From Isoetes taiwanensis (lineage: Eukaryota; Streptophyta; Lycopodiopsida; Isoetales; Isoetaceae), in contig JAJEKV010000078.1 of NCBI GenBank assembly GCA_021234155.1, forward strand, positions 682,001 through 746,000: a DNA stretch of 64,000 nt, given 5' to 3'. Made by a program: the position numbers and the translations under genes. Under the pieces are notes generated by a model that did no database searches, was not told the DNA's origin, and was given only the letters and a program-made list of their open reading frames with translations. Shown piece after piece: positions 44,120-54,996 of the stretch (positions are counted from its first letter, which is position 1; the number at the start of each line of letters is the position of its first letter).

Positions 44120-45709
44120 CCTGATGTGACGTTCCAGCACAGTATACGGTCCCAGGACGTATACTGTACTGCCTCGTCACGCGTACACGCCACCCCGACT
44201 GACGTGTACGCCGACGTGTAGCCAAGCAGGTAGCCCCTAGGGGGCAACTTGCAAGGTGTGTGCATTTATTAATGTGCACATTTACCAATGTGCACATTTA
44301 TCTAGATGCACATTTTCCCATGTGGACACTTTATGCCACCTAGTCAATAAAGGCAAGTGGGCCATACCCAATTATCCCACATGCTTAAAGGGATAATTGG
44401 AAACCCTAACCCTAACCCCTTGTCTATTTAGGTAAAGGAAACTCTAACTTGCTATTTTCGTTCATGCCATTTTAGGGCTCTGTTTTACTTGTTCCAGGAG
44501 TCAAACCCGCCTCCCAGACTCTGTCTGAGCGATCTAGCTCGTTAGTTGCCCATTCTAGCTTCATCTTCTAGCAGCAGAGCAGGATGGTCGAGTTCAGAGC
44601 AGGAGGAGCGAGCCAAGGATCAGGTATTTAGTCAATTTAATAGCCTAAACCGTCTTCCAGTCATTGAATCAGTAGGTTGCCCATTTAATTGCCCATAGCA
44701 GCCATTTAGATCCCCAGATACCAAGCTCTAACTAAAGAACCTAACTCTATGATATAGATTAGATCTAGTTCTTTAGTTCTTCTGTGATGTATATGGATGA
44801 TGTATCTCTGTGAACTCATTGTATTGGGAAGGGGGGTAGAGACCCTAAGGCCTAGTAGATGATGCTCCTAGCCAACCTCTTTAGCATAATCGTAAATTCG
44901 CTGTGTACAAGAACCACACGGGTTGTGGGTGAAGGGGCCGACCGCTCATAAGGAGGTTCGTGGTTCGACACTTGAACGATCCCCCTGGTGTGTAAAGTCT
45001 ACCGCGGATCACTGTGGACTAGGTCTAATGGCTTGCCACTGAGTGTGGGTAAGGCATGGGCTCGACACCCGTGGAGTGATGCGTCACTCTCCATTGGGTT
45101 CAAGTCGAATAAGGGCGGTGGCCCTCTAGTCACCTTGAGTCAGCATGTAGATCTCTGGAGGGAGTGATCCCTACCTGCCCCATCGGAACTCGGGAGATGC
45201 AACCCAGGAATAGCCCCTTTGGCTATGCATCCGTGAGCCTCTGATCGGGTCCCAACACTCTTCAACCTACTCTGCAAAGTGTGCACAGGAGGGGCGGATG
45301 GAGTGAACTACCCTAAGCCATGTTCTCATGCCAGCCAAATCCATTGTCATGAATTCTGTCTGCAATGAACTCTGGAGACCCAAGCCGTCAGTCATTCCTT
45401 GGAGTCTGAGCCTTGGGTAGAATTCCCTTATGTGATGTGCTGATCTTGTCTATGCAGATATGTGGTGAGCCATCCTTCGAGATGGCTATGTGATGATGTT
45501 GTACACTGACATGTATGTTTACGCTTCCGCAGCTAGGTAGGCCCTGAGGGAGACAGGGTAAAATGACCCCTTCATTCTTCCCAATGGAACTCATCAAGGT
45601 TGCAGTGATACATGGAGAGCCCTGTATCAGTATGGAGCTAGTATGGGGGATGAACTCCTGTTTGTATACGGTGAGTGCACCGTATATGAGTAGGGGACGT
45701 CACACCTGA
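44120..45709 (+). mobile_element. Solo LTR with 5-bp target duplication
   Basis: An LTR of 1580 bp (44125-45704) starts TGTGACGTTCC and ends GGGGACGTCACA, and is flanked by CCTGA at 44120-44124 and 45705-45709. No internal region is left, so it arose by recombination between two LTRs. It shares termini and several internal blocks (TAGAGACC; CTCCTAGC; GGGGCGGATGGAGT) with the fragment at 35,090-36,004, and more distantly with the LTRs of the 19.7-kb element on the other strand. Confidence 0.92.
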
Positions 45710-47931
45710 TGCAAGTCTATAATTCTTTACTTTTAGGTAACTGACCTCATATTGACTTCACTAATCCTTCCATGACTCCACATGTTTTGAATCAGATGAG
45801 GATTTGGTAGCAATACTCTTCACTCTTCTATTTGGCCTCGGAGATGATTGATCTCGCCATAAGATCCAGTACTCTGCAATATTCTTATTGTGTAGCCTCC
45901 AAATGTGAGTGTCTATAATCCGTCAGGGGTTACCTCAGAGCTCAGGGCTAGGAGCATTGTCATTCGTGGACAATATTGCATTCTTGAGTTGACTTATGTG
46001 GAATATAGGGTGCACTCCTAATCCATTAACAAGTTCTAACTCGGCTCATATGCTGAGTCCAACATATTGAAACATCTTTGACTATTGGTCTTAAGGTTCT
46101 TATCTTGCCGCTAGTATCATATATCATAATATTGCTATTGTATTGATTATAATCTTGTAGCATGGTATTTTGAGATCTAGGATCAAAACTATTAAATTTG
46201 CAGTGGTTAGGGAATTTACCTTACTAGTATCAGCTACTTAGTTGCACTAGGTGTGAACTAAGGTAGAAGCTGGACTTCCACTCTAGTCCAAAGAGTTGGT
46301 AAAGTCATCATAAAAAACCCGAGGTTCTTGACGAAACAATAGACGCAAGATCCCCATATAAAGTGCTTAGTCATCATATGGCATGCAACATCATCGAGTG
46401 AAATGCCTTGTCACCATGTGTTGATAGCATTTGGATCAACCTATGATTAAAACCTCCAGGTTGCTTAAAACAACCAATCTTCATTTAACATATACAAAAA
46501 GTACCATTCACTTTAAAATCCCTAAAGAAAAATGAGACAGTTGCTCTCAGATCTAAATATCTCGAGATATACTGATCATTTTCACATGATTTTTGAAGGA
46601 GAAATTGAAAAAAACTTGTGGTGACAAAAAATTTGGCTCAACTTGGATCTGGAGCACTTTTCCCACATCAGCCTCGCAACATCATCTTATGCAAGACAAA
46701 AAAGTGTTCTTAAGTGTGCTTGTTAGGTGCCATTTCATGAATCCTTACCATGCGTTGCCACATCACCATCCTAATCAAAACTAGGATGACTTGATACCTT
46801 GCCACAACACCCTTGGAACGCCATCTTGGTCAAAAAAATATCTAGTATGAGTGGGAATTGTACAATATAGTTTCAAACATTCAAAAGAATGTTCATATTT
46901 GTGCTTATACATATGGACAAACTATTTCTGAAATCATGCTTAATGATTAGCCTAATTATAAAAATGGTGGCATGGTTAAAAGATGCGATTATAGCCGACT
47001 AAGTTCCCGACAGAAAAAATGTTCAAAATGAGCTTTATGAGCTTCACCATTTGTAGTCTAAAATGGCTACATCAAATTCTAGCTCGTTAGTACATATGTT
47101 CATATTACTAGACTAAATCATGTTAATATGGATACCATATGTAGGCAGAATACATTACCCAGCACCATCTTGTAATGTATTTCTTGTATACTTAATGGTA
47201 ATATGCACTACATATGTTGATGTGTGCTTGATATATTTAATGTAAAGGTAGTTAATCCCTACACCAACAGATTTATACATGATATATTTACAACTTGCAT
47301 CCTCCTCCCTCCCTCGTGCTATATCTTCGTTTGATGGATGGATTGGTGGCATCATGGTGGTGGCATTGAGACTTGATGTTTGAGCTGTTCAATGGAGGAA
47401 GATCCCACTTTTTCTGACCCTCTCGTCTATTTGGATTCATATATGACTCCTCTTACTACATCGAACCCTAAGTTGTATTAACATATTTCTTTCCATAGCT
47501 TGCCTTTCTAATACTTGCTTGAGGTAGATTACCAACATTCAGGGCCCAACACCTAGGTGGGAATTATGTTCGCCGATTTTACCATGTTCTTCACCGAGCT
47601 TCTCTCTTCTCCAACAATTCTTTTTCTTCCAAATCATGAAGCTAGTAACCATGACAAGAATCGTCTTTGCCACAAGAATCGTCTCCTGCCTTTGATTTGC
47701 CTACTTTAACTAACTAACGAACTGGGCAATCCAAAAAATGCAAATATTTCCCACTTTTGCACGTATGATAGGAACGCTATGGGGGAAATTTTATGATGTC
47801 ACGTACTACATCACTAATTTCCAAATGTTTTATTCCATTCACTCATTTTGTTAGTTGACAGGTTTGATAGACATGCAGGGTTTAATGCAGGAACCCTAAA
47901 ATCTTCCCGGCGGTTGGCCACAATTGAAGCT
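45710..47931. other. Intergenic and promoter region of the DCD/kelch gene
   Basis: No gene is recognised from 45.7 to 47.8 kb. The last few hundred bases are the likely promoter and leader of the gene that starts at 47932. A possible leader-intron acceptor (GTTGACAG) lies at about 47854-47861. Confidence 0.5.
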
Positions 47932-50832
47932 ATGGGCGCAGGGCGACATACCCACACAGTGATCTTCAATACTGGTGAATTAAGATCTGCCGCGCCTCAG
48001 CGTTGCCTGCCGGAAAGAGACCTCGCAGGAGTCATTTTTGGCTGCACAAAGGATACCATCCAAGAATGCATCGATAAAATGTTGTTTGGACTTCCTGCGG
48101 GGCATTGGAATTACGTGCAAAATATCAGGTTTGGGCTTACGCTTTTCTTGTTCAATTATGACGATAAGATGTTGCATGGTATTTTTGAGGCCGCAAGTGA
48201 AGGTGGTTTCGCTCTTGATCCTCATGCTTGGACTGGTGGAAACAAGGGGAGGACTAGGTATCCTGCACAAGTCTATGTCCGTTTGAGACAAGGTTGCCAA
48301 GCTCTTCATGAGAAGGTATTTTCTCAGGCTATCAAGCAGAACTATATTGATGCTAGGAAATTCATGTTCGAGCTAACAAGTAACCAGGTAAGCGATCTCA
48401 TAGCCCTTTTTCAAGGATCCTCCATTGCATCTGCTAGAGCCCCAAACCCACAACCGATCGCAGCTTCTCTAGACAGCGATGGGTTCATGCCTTCTAGGAA
48501 GACCTCAAGGGGTAAAAAAAGAGGAAGTGCTTTGTCTTCAGTGTCTGAAGGTTTTCCCATGAGCGTAGAGGACAGATTTTCTGATGCTTGGGGTAACGGT
48601 AATGGCACAGCAGAAGGTGGTAAAAACGGTTGGAACGATATGGCAGCAGCAAGTAACCATGGGTGTGAATCTGCAGACAGACATGAGAACGGATGGGGAT
48701 CAGATATAACAAGCCATGGTCATGAGTCAGAAGAGAGAGACCATATTGAATGGCATTGCGTTGTTGAGACTGCAGAAGCAAGTGATCACAGCCATCGCTT
48801 TGAAGAGGATTCATACATAATGCCTCAACTAGAAGAAGTTGACACAAAGGCAAAGATTCAGGTGCAAGGGAATTCAGGGGATATGGCACAGGTTGAAGAG
48901 AACAGGTCAAGTACAAAGGATGGATGGGCAAATCAAAGTTCACGTGAGAGGATTGATAATAAGAAAAAACAGGTCTCATCAAGAAGTCCTGAGATACAAG
49001 AAAGTACCCAGGAGAGACATGGTAGGCAGATTGCAGAGGTGAATACAAATGGTAGTTGCTGGGGAGATGAAACAAGATCGTTTCATAACTATGTATACAG
49101 AAGTTGCAGCTGTGAGGGTGGTGATGAACGAAGTGAAATCTATGTTGGACAACGTGCCGTTGCACACAATGTGTTAGACGGATCAGAGGATCGTGGAAAA
49201 ATGAAGGTAGATGAAGATTCTTTTGAGCCATCTGAGAATGAAATCTTATTCTTTGAGGAGGAAAAGGACACAGGTGAACTTCCATTGGAAGGATGGTGTC
49301 AAATACAAGAAAGCATTCAGAAGGAAAATAATTGGCAGTCCACTGAGGTGGCTAGAAATGACAATTGGATTGATCGTTGGGAAGATGACACAATGTCATC
49401 TTACAAACATACAGATTGTGTAGAAACAATTAGCAAGTTGGAGTATTGTGCGGCCAGCGCGCACAATTTCTTGGATACAGAAGATGGTACTGAAATTAAG
49501 GTTGTTGAAGGCCCGTTTGAGCCATCCGAAAATGATGTGATTTCGTTTGAGGGTGCAACTGCAACAAAAAGATTGTCTGATGAGGATGCTGAGCAATTTG
49601 ATGAAATATTAGTGAAACTTAGAGGCATTGCTTCCAAGGTGCCAGAAACTGCAGATACTCTCGTAAATATTTCTACAACCATGATACAACTGCAAGAGAA
49701 AGTAGGAAATACATCAGCTTCTTCATCTGTAGGGATGGATAGAAGTCTCAGGCTTTGTGCTGCAGCGATTTGTGATATCCAGGATCAGCACAAGCAGCTA
49801 AAACAGTTGATTAATGAAATAAAGTCGGGGAACATTTTCAAAGAAGTTGAAAGACTGCATCATCACAATTATGAGCTTGCCAATGTGCAAATTGGGATGG
49901 TTGGTGAACTTCGTTCATTGAAGGCAGAAGTAAATGAAATAAAGTCTCAGCTTGCAGAATTACGGGTGAAGGTTCCTACATGCTTGTCGGAGCTGTATGT
50001 TATAGGTGGCTTTAATTTGATGTCTCGATTGAGTTCTGTGGAAGTTTTCTCTCGGGATACTAGGGAAATTACATTTGGAAAACCCATGCCCACAGCCAGA
50101 TCGTGCATTGCTGCAGCATCGCTCCATGGTCACATCTTTGTTCTGGGAGGATTGGATGGTGCAACATGGGATAACAGTGTCGAAAAATATGATCCAATAG
50201 GTATTCAATGGTCTTCATGCCCACCTATGGAAGTACGGCGCGGCATGCTTGCTGCAGTAACTTTGTATGATAGGATATATGCTCTTGGTGGTCGCAATGG
50301 AAACACATTCCACGCGGAAGTAGAATATTTTGATCCAGGATTAGGATCATGGTTACCATCGGTCTCCATGTTGGACAGAAGGCATTCTTTTGCAGCAGTT
50401 GAATTAGGAAATGCAATCTATGTTCTTGGAGGTAGTACGGATGGAACTCACCATAATACAGTAGAAATGTATGATCAGCGTGAGTCCTTTTGGTCCCAAG
50501 TTCCTTCAATGTCATGCAGAAGAACAGGTCTGTCTGCTGCAGTGTTAAATGGTAAGATATATGCACTTGGAGGCTATGATGGACAGAATTACCTCTCTAG
50601 CGTGGAAGTATTTGAGCCTCGGATGCGTATTTGGGATAAAGCTTCTAATATGCTTTCCAAACGTGCACATGGTGCAGCAGCAGTTTCAGGGGATGCCATA
50701 TATGTTGTTGGAGGATTTAGTGCACCCAGTGCCTTTGTGCAATCTCTTGATTGCCTTACAAGTGCTAATGGTTGGGAAAGTGTTGTGAACAGCATTGAGA
50801 ATCGGTGTCTTCTCGCTGCTTCATTTGTATAG
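47932..50832 (+). CDS. DCD-domain and kelch-repeat protein (At5g01660-like)
   Basis: An intronless reading frame of 966 residues. The start MGAGRHTHT is chosen because plant homologues begin MGAGRKT and no ATG lies further upstream in frame. Residues about 30-160 form the Development and Cell Death domain (LAGVIFGCT; LFGLP; FGLTLFLFNY; LHGIFEAAS; YPAQV). Residues 165-600 are acidic and low in complexity, with an internal duplication (about 355-457 and 458-545, sharing IQES...FEPSEN). A coiled coil follows at about 620-685, then about six kelch repeats from 688 to the end, a beta-propeller for protein binding. DCD proteins are linked to stress, hormone and cell-death responses. The disordered middle appears longer than in the Arabidopsis form, by recollection only. 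The frame is clean and looks functional. Confidence 0.93.
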   Translation: MGAGRHTHTVIFNTGELRSAAPQRCLPERDLAGVIFGCTKDTIQECIDKMLFGLPAGHWNYVQNIRFGLTLFLFNYDDKMLHGIFEAASEGGFALDPHAWTGGNKGRTRYPAQVYVRLRQGCQALHEKVFSQAIKQNYIDARKFMFELTSNQVSDLIALFQGSSIASARAPNPQPIAASLDSDGFMPSRKTSRGKKRGSALSSVSEGFPMSVEDRFSDAWGNGNGTAEGGKNGWNDMAAASNHGCESADRHENGWGSDITSHGHESEERDHIEWHCVVETAEASDHSHRFEEDSYIMPQLEEVDTKAKIQVQGNSGDMAQVEENRSSTKDGWANQSSRERIDNKKKQVSSRSPEIQESTQERHGRQIAEVNTNGSCWGDETRSFHNYVYRSCSCEGGDERSEIYVGQRAVAHNVLDGSEDRGKMKVDEDSFEPSENEILFFEEEKDTGELPLEGWCQIQESIQKENNWQSTEVARNDNWIDRWEDDTMSSYKHTDCVETISKLEYCAASAHNFLDTEDGTEIKVVEGPFEPSENDVISFEGATATKRLSDEDAEQFDEILVKLRGIASKVPETADTLVNISTTMIQLQEKVGNTSASSSVGMDRSLRLCAAAICDIQDQHKQLKQLINEIKSGNIFKEVERLHHHNYELANVQIGMVGELRSLKAEVNEIKSQLAELRVKVPTCLSELYVIGGFNLMSRLSSVEVFSRDTREITFGKPMPTARSCIAAASLHGHIFVLGGLDGATWDNSVEKYDPIGIQWSSCPPMEVRRGMLAAVTLYDRIYALGGRNGNTFHAEVEYFDPGLGSWLPSVSMLDRRHSFAAVELGNAIYVLGGSTDGTHHNTVEMYDQRESFWSQVPSMSCRRTGLSAAVLNGKIYALGGYDGQNYLSSVEVFEPRMRIWDKASNMLSKRAHGAAAVSGDAIYVVGGFSAPSAFVQSLDCLTSANGWESVVNSIENRCLLAASFV

Positions 50833-53543
50833 CTAAGGTGATTTCTATATTACGTATACTTATACTAAATGGCATACTTCAAAGGATTGGTGAGGCAATA
50901 TTTTGTACAGGGAAAGGCTTGTCAGAGCAGATGTTTTGAGCATCAAGATATAAGACCTGTTGTTTCCATCTGAATGTTTCTGGGTGCCTCTGGGGATTAT
51001 TAGATTTAGACGATGCCTTTGAGGTCCTAAAGTGTGCACCCGTTGTTGCACAACCTTCAAACTTTTGATGGGCATGTAGAAAGGACCTTGGAACGCTTTC
51101 TAGTGGTTTTAATGTAAGGCATTTGTAGAATGGTTTCTACGATTTAAAAGGTGACCACATCTTTATATTCTTTATATTCTGGTAATAAGTTTTCTGAGAC
51201 TAGCATGTAAAATTGGACTCTTATCTTTAACCTCGTCCAATTTAATCCAAGACTCTTTCCTGTGGTAATCCTATTGGAGAAACTATCCTTTTAATGCTCG
51301 CTTCACAAAACATGTTCCAGAAGTGTTTTGAAACTAAAACGAAAAACTTTCCACCTATACATTATATGTGCTGAAGTACACTAAGGCTTACGTAGTTACT
51401 GTTTGTAGTTTTCCGTAGTGGCCAAGTCTAAGTTTATTTCTTGAAGGTATTTTTGCTATGTCACTGTTTTTACCCTTTTTGCCATATCATTATTAGAGTT
51501 CTGCAATTATTTTTAAGCCCGTGTTTAATTTTGTTTTGGGTGAAAATCATGGCAGCCATTAATTGGGTTTTTTATTCATGGTTTGTGTTTGTACGTTGAA
51601 GCTGGTTGTGTTTCTATTTGTGGTTGAAGATGGTTGTGTTTCTATTGGTGGCCTATTTGTGGTTGATTTTCTTTGGGATGGGATGTGATATGGTGGTTGG
51701 TGCTCATCTGAAGATGGCGGAAGCATCTGCATTAAATCTTATCTTCTTCTTGTTAAGGGGGTTCTGCCAAATTTGGATCAACGGGTTTTTTTTGTATAGA
51801 TTGGATCCGCTTCCTCTGTTGTTGCTCCTAGGGGATGAGAAGCAGCATGGAGAAGCGGTTATGGAAAAGCAGCGTTTGAGTTTTGTTAGCAGCTTCTACA
51901 CTTCCATGGATCTTATGTTTCCAAGACATGGCGTCAGGTGTGAGATGGAGGAAATTGAGCGATGTAGGAGCAGCCATAATGACTGCCTTACTTATGGCTA
52001 GAGCAGATGCTTCGAGCATAAATTCTCGACCTTGGAGACCCACTAAGTCACAGGTTTTAGCATCTAGCATAGCGGGCTGCTACAAAGTTTGATTCTGGTA
52101 GCATCTTCTGCACTTTCATAGTGGCCTGCTGCAAGGTGCTCCAACTAGATCAAATCGGTCGCCTTAGGGTGCACCTCCATTATGCTAAAAATTCATCGGT
52201 ACCTGTGACACCTTGCAAGTTACAGGCACCGGAAGAGCGTTCCCATTCCACAACCTTGCAAGTTACAGGCACCAGAGGAGGGTTCCCATTCCACAACCGG
52301 ACTTTGACATTGCTGATATGGCACAGGCCTGGAACTCCAATTCAGATGGATTTGAAAGCTTCTGAATACCCTAAATCAGACTAAGTTTGTCTTCTAGCAA
52401 GATTTCATTTGCCATGTTCCTAATTTCGTTTGTCCTCTTCCTGCTTTCTGTCAAAACTGGCTAAAATGCATCACAGGTGCAATAGGAATGGTGGTCTTCA
52501 AAAACTGGTAACTGGGATGCATGAAATTGTCGGTGCTGGCTATAATGGGGATTCACCCTTACTCTCAACCACCACAGGGTGCAGTGCTGGAGTTGGAGTC
52601 CTTGCCACATGTACGGTGGCAAACCATGAGATCTTATTTTTATATCAGATGGCTCAAAATTAAAAAAAACGCATTTGAGTTCAAGACCTATGATGTTTAC
52701 TGTATGATCATTTTTTATGTTTTTTTTTAAAAAAAAGGATGTCTTATCGCATTGTTGGTTGCCCACAATTATATGTTGTGGTGCAAAGTAAGCTCTATAT
52801 AAAAATCTCGTATTCTATTCAGTGCAGCAATTAAATTAAGCAATTTACAACACCATTTGGCCCAAGCTAGAGGCTGGTAATATACTTGGTGATGATTATG
52901 GCTATGCCTTCTTGTCTAGAACCGACAGCTTCCTGCAATGCAAACCAAACATATTCATTCTGAAGGCCCCAATTTGCTCCTTCGGCCATGAACATATCTA
53001 CATACTGCATCTTCAAGCCTAACTGCCAAACTGGGAGTTGTTTTTCTTGTTGCAACATCGTGCTATTCTATAACTGAAGATTATTTATCTGCAAGTTTTT
53101 TTATCCTTAACAGCTTTTCCCATAGTGCATACTTTGCCTACTTTTGGCAAGTTAAGAGGCTTATAATACTGCAAAGGATTTCATGATCTTCTCTAGCTAA
53201 GGCTATGGGAGATATGCTACCAACTCTCCTTTAGATAGAAGGGACTACTTACAATTTTACTTCATTTGATCCATGATCCTGTACATGTATCAGAACTCAT
53301 TTTTGCTGGATCAACTCCTCCGGGTCAGTGTTTGCAGTGGCATTTCAATGTAGCATCCACATTTCTGATCCTGCAAAGAAAAAATAGTCTATGGTATCTT
53401 TTTTCTTTCACAATAGCACCTGTTACACCCATAAATGCCTACCTCTTTTGTTTCTATCTTCAAAGAATACTGGGTCTGGTTTCTATCTCCCTGTTTCTAT
53501 CTTTGGCGCATTCTTCCGCAAAGAATGGAAGAAGCATACTAAC
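50833..53543. other. 3' flank and intergenic DNA with a 43-bp duplication
   Basis: The first few hundred bases are probably the 3' untranslated region of the DCD/kelch gene. Beyond that I see no supported gene. There is a 43-bp tandem duplication at 52211-52296 and a T/A homopolymer junction at about 52719-52737. Confidence 0.5.
52211..52296. repeat. 43-bp tandem duplication
   Basis: 52211-52253 and 52254-52296 share CCTTGCAAGTTACAGGCACC and TTCCCATTCCACAA, with three substitutions between the copies. Confidence 0.92.
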
Positions 53544-53810
53544 CCATGCAACACCCATTCCTTATGGCAGTGGCCTTTCAGTGTCATTTGCATGTAGGAC
53601 TTGTTATCAGCTTGAGAAAGAATACTACAGTCTTGAATGACAGCCTCGAGGTCACTCTCCATGAACTCAAACACAAGATGTAGATTAGGCTTGTAGGGAT
53701 AGACATCTACTAGCTCAAGTTCAAAAGTTTTATTTCTCTTAAGGCAGTGACATGAACATCCTCTTATAATTTTCCAAACGTATCATTTTTACTGCTACAA
53801 ACTTATCAGT
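53544..53810 (-). pseudogene. CDKD (CDK-activating kinase) exon, broken
   Basis: On the minus strand the blocks are [58 protein letters not shown] and [10 protein letters not shown], ending CHKEWVLHG. This follows the N-lobe of plant CDKD kinases, which activate other CDKs and phosphorylate RNA polymerase II; the usual forms are [13 protein letters not shown] and LVFEFMETDLEAVIRD. A splice acceptor (TTTTTGCAG) precedes the exon at 53811, and a donor GTTAGT follows at 53538-53543, so it came from an intron-containing copy, not a processed mRNA. The frame is shifted twice, the KELHDPN stretch is gone, and no further kinase exons were seen. Confidence 0.85.
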
Positions 53811-54335
53811 CTGCAAAAAGAAACAAATATAAAAAAGTCAAGTTAGTTTTATTGTTTACGTGCAGTTTATTAATTTCTAATGCAATACAATTGACCAACA
53901 ATGAATTGGTTCAACTTTTAATGGCCAGTTACATCACGACAACATAGTAGTTTTAGCACGAACAAAATTTTGTCAAAAAAACAGCAGTTGCTATATCAAT
54001 GAAGATGCTTCTTGTATCATATAAAGGAACCATAAAGTTTATCATTGCCATAAGCAATTACACAAGCTTAGCAGAGACATGGATAAAAGTTTCTTTCATG
54101 TGGAGAGAATGCTGTCAATTCCCACGGCTAGCAATTTGTATGGCTGTTAACATACTAGAGTACTAAAGCTAATTAAACATGTTTAATGTTAGCAGATGCC
54201 TTACGTAAGCTACTAAACGTAAGCTACTACTTCAGACATTGCAGAATGCAATAGTTAAGCATTCCATAATAATCATTCTAATCAGGTCATTACGAAAAAT
54301 TCCATAGGTTCCTTCTCCTAATGTCACATCTTTAA
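53811..54335. other. Intergenic, no feature recognised
   Basis: AT-rich DNA between the kinase relic and the inverted-repeat element. I see no coding frame with a recognisable domain. Confidence 0.5.
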
Positions 54336-54913
54336 CGTAACTTTAGGGACCTAGAAATTTCCGACAATTTCAGTGCCGGTTTTCTTTAGGTAACTTTTGG
54401 GTCTAACTTTTTGGTGGCCATCTGGTGGCGCCGCCAAACAGGGTTTTGAGCTACAGGGCTTTGCCGGAACAGGGTTTTTCCCAAACAGAGCTTCCCTTAT
54501 AGCTTTGCCGGAACAAGTCTTCGCAACAGTAAGGCTTCCCCTGCAAATCGTCCTTCTCCTTTGTTTATTTTGGTTCTTGGCAGATTTGCTAGTGATGATC
54601 AAGAGGCTATCAAAGCTGCTACTTCCTATTTATCTCCTTTTGCCATGCAAATCTACATTATCGATCCCACTCCAGCCAGATCTTGGAGTAAAACTCTTCG
54701 GTAGATTATTATACCTGGATTTGCCCTTCCTGTTTAAGCTATTCTTCCCATTCTGTACATTGCCAGACGTTTCTTGTCCCTCTCTGCTTGATTCGTTCTA
54801 TAAATCTGGATAGGTTTGCCTTCAAACAGGGAAATACAGATCAAGAACGGGAATCACAAATATGAATAGGGAGACGCAGGGTTAAAGGATATTTCTAGGT
54901 CCCTAAGGTTACG
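54336..54913. mobile_element. Candidate non-autonomous element with 23-bp terminal inverted repeats
   Basis: CGTAACTTTAGGGACCTAG at the left (54336-54358) is repeated inverted at the right (54891-54913) with a single T/C difference over 23 bp. The ~578-bp interior has no recognised protein. No clear target duplication was found. A second inverted repeat lies directly outside the right end (own entry), so the true borders may be wider. Confidence 0.65.
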
Positions 54914-54924
54914 GAGGCTACGGA

Positions 54925-54996
54925 GGGAAACTTCTGGGAGCAGGAGGTTTCCGGGGCCAGTTTCCTCCAGAAAACCCCAGCTCTCAGAAGTTTCCC
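54925..54996. repeat. Inverted repeat hairpin
   Basis: GGGAAACTTCTGGGAG (54925-54940) pairs with CTCTCAGAAGTTTCCC (54981-54996) with one mismatch. Inside, GGAGG and CCTCC can extend the stem. Confidence 0.85.

Noticed and set aside
44402-44420. Telomere-like CCCTAACCCTAACCCC
   Set aside because: Only about two and a half units inside the solo LTR, and not the usual plant TTTAGGG type.
47848-47931. N-terminal extension of the DCD/kelch protein
   Set aside because: The open frame upstream begins with TTG, not ATG, and homologues begin at the MGAGR ATG at 47932.
48494-49285. 263-codon open frame on the minus strand
   Set aside because: It lies wholly inside the DCD/kelch coding sequence on the other strand and has biased, repetitive composition.
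51606-52001. 131-codon open frame on the plus strand
   Set aside because: No domain, hydrophobic low-complexity content, no ATG-supported homologue recognised.
53391-53640. Open plus-strand frames over the CDKD relic
   Set aside because: They are antisense shadows of the kinase exon and its flanks.
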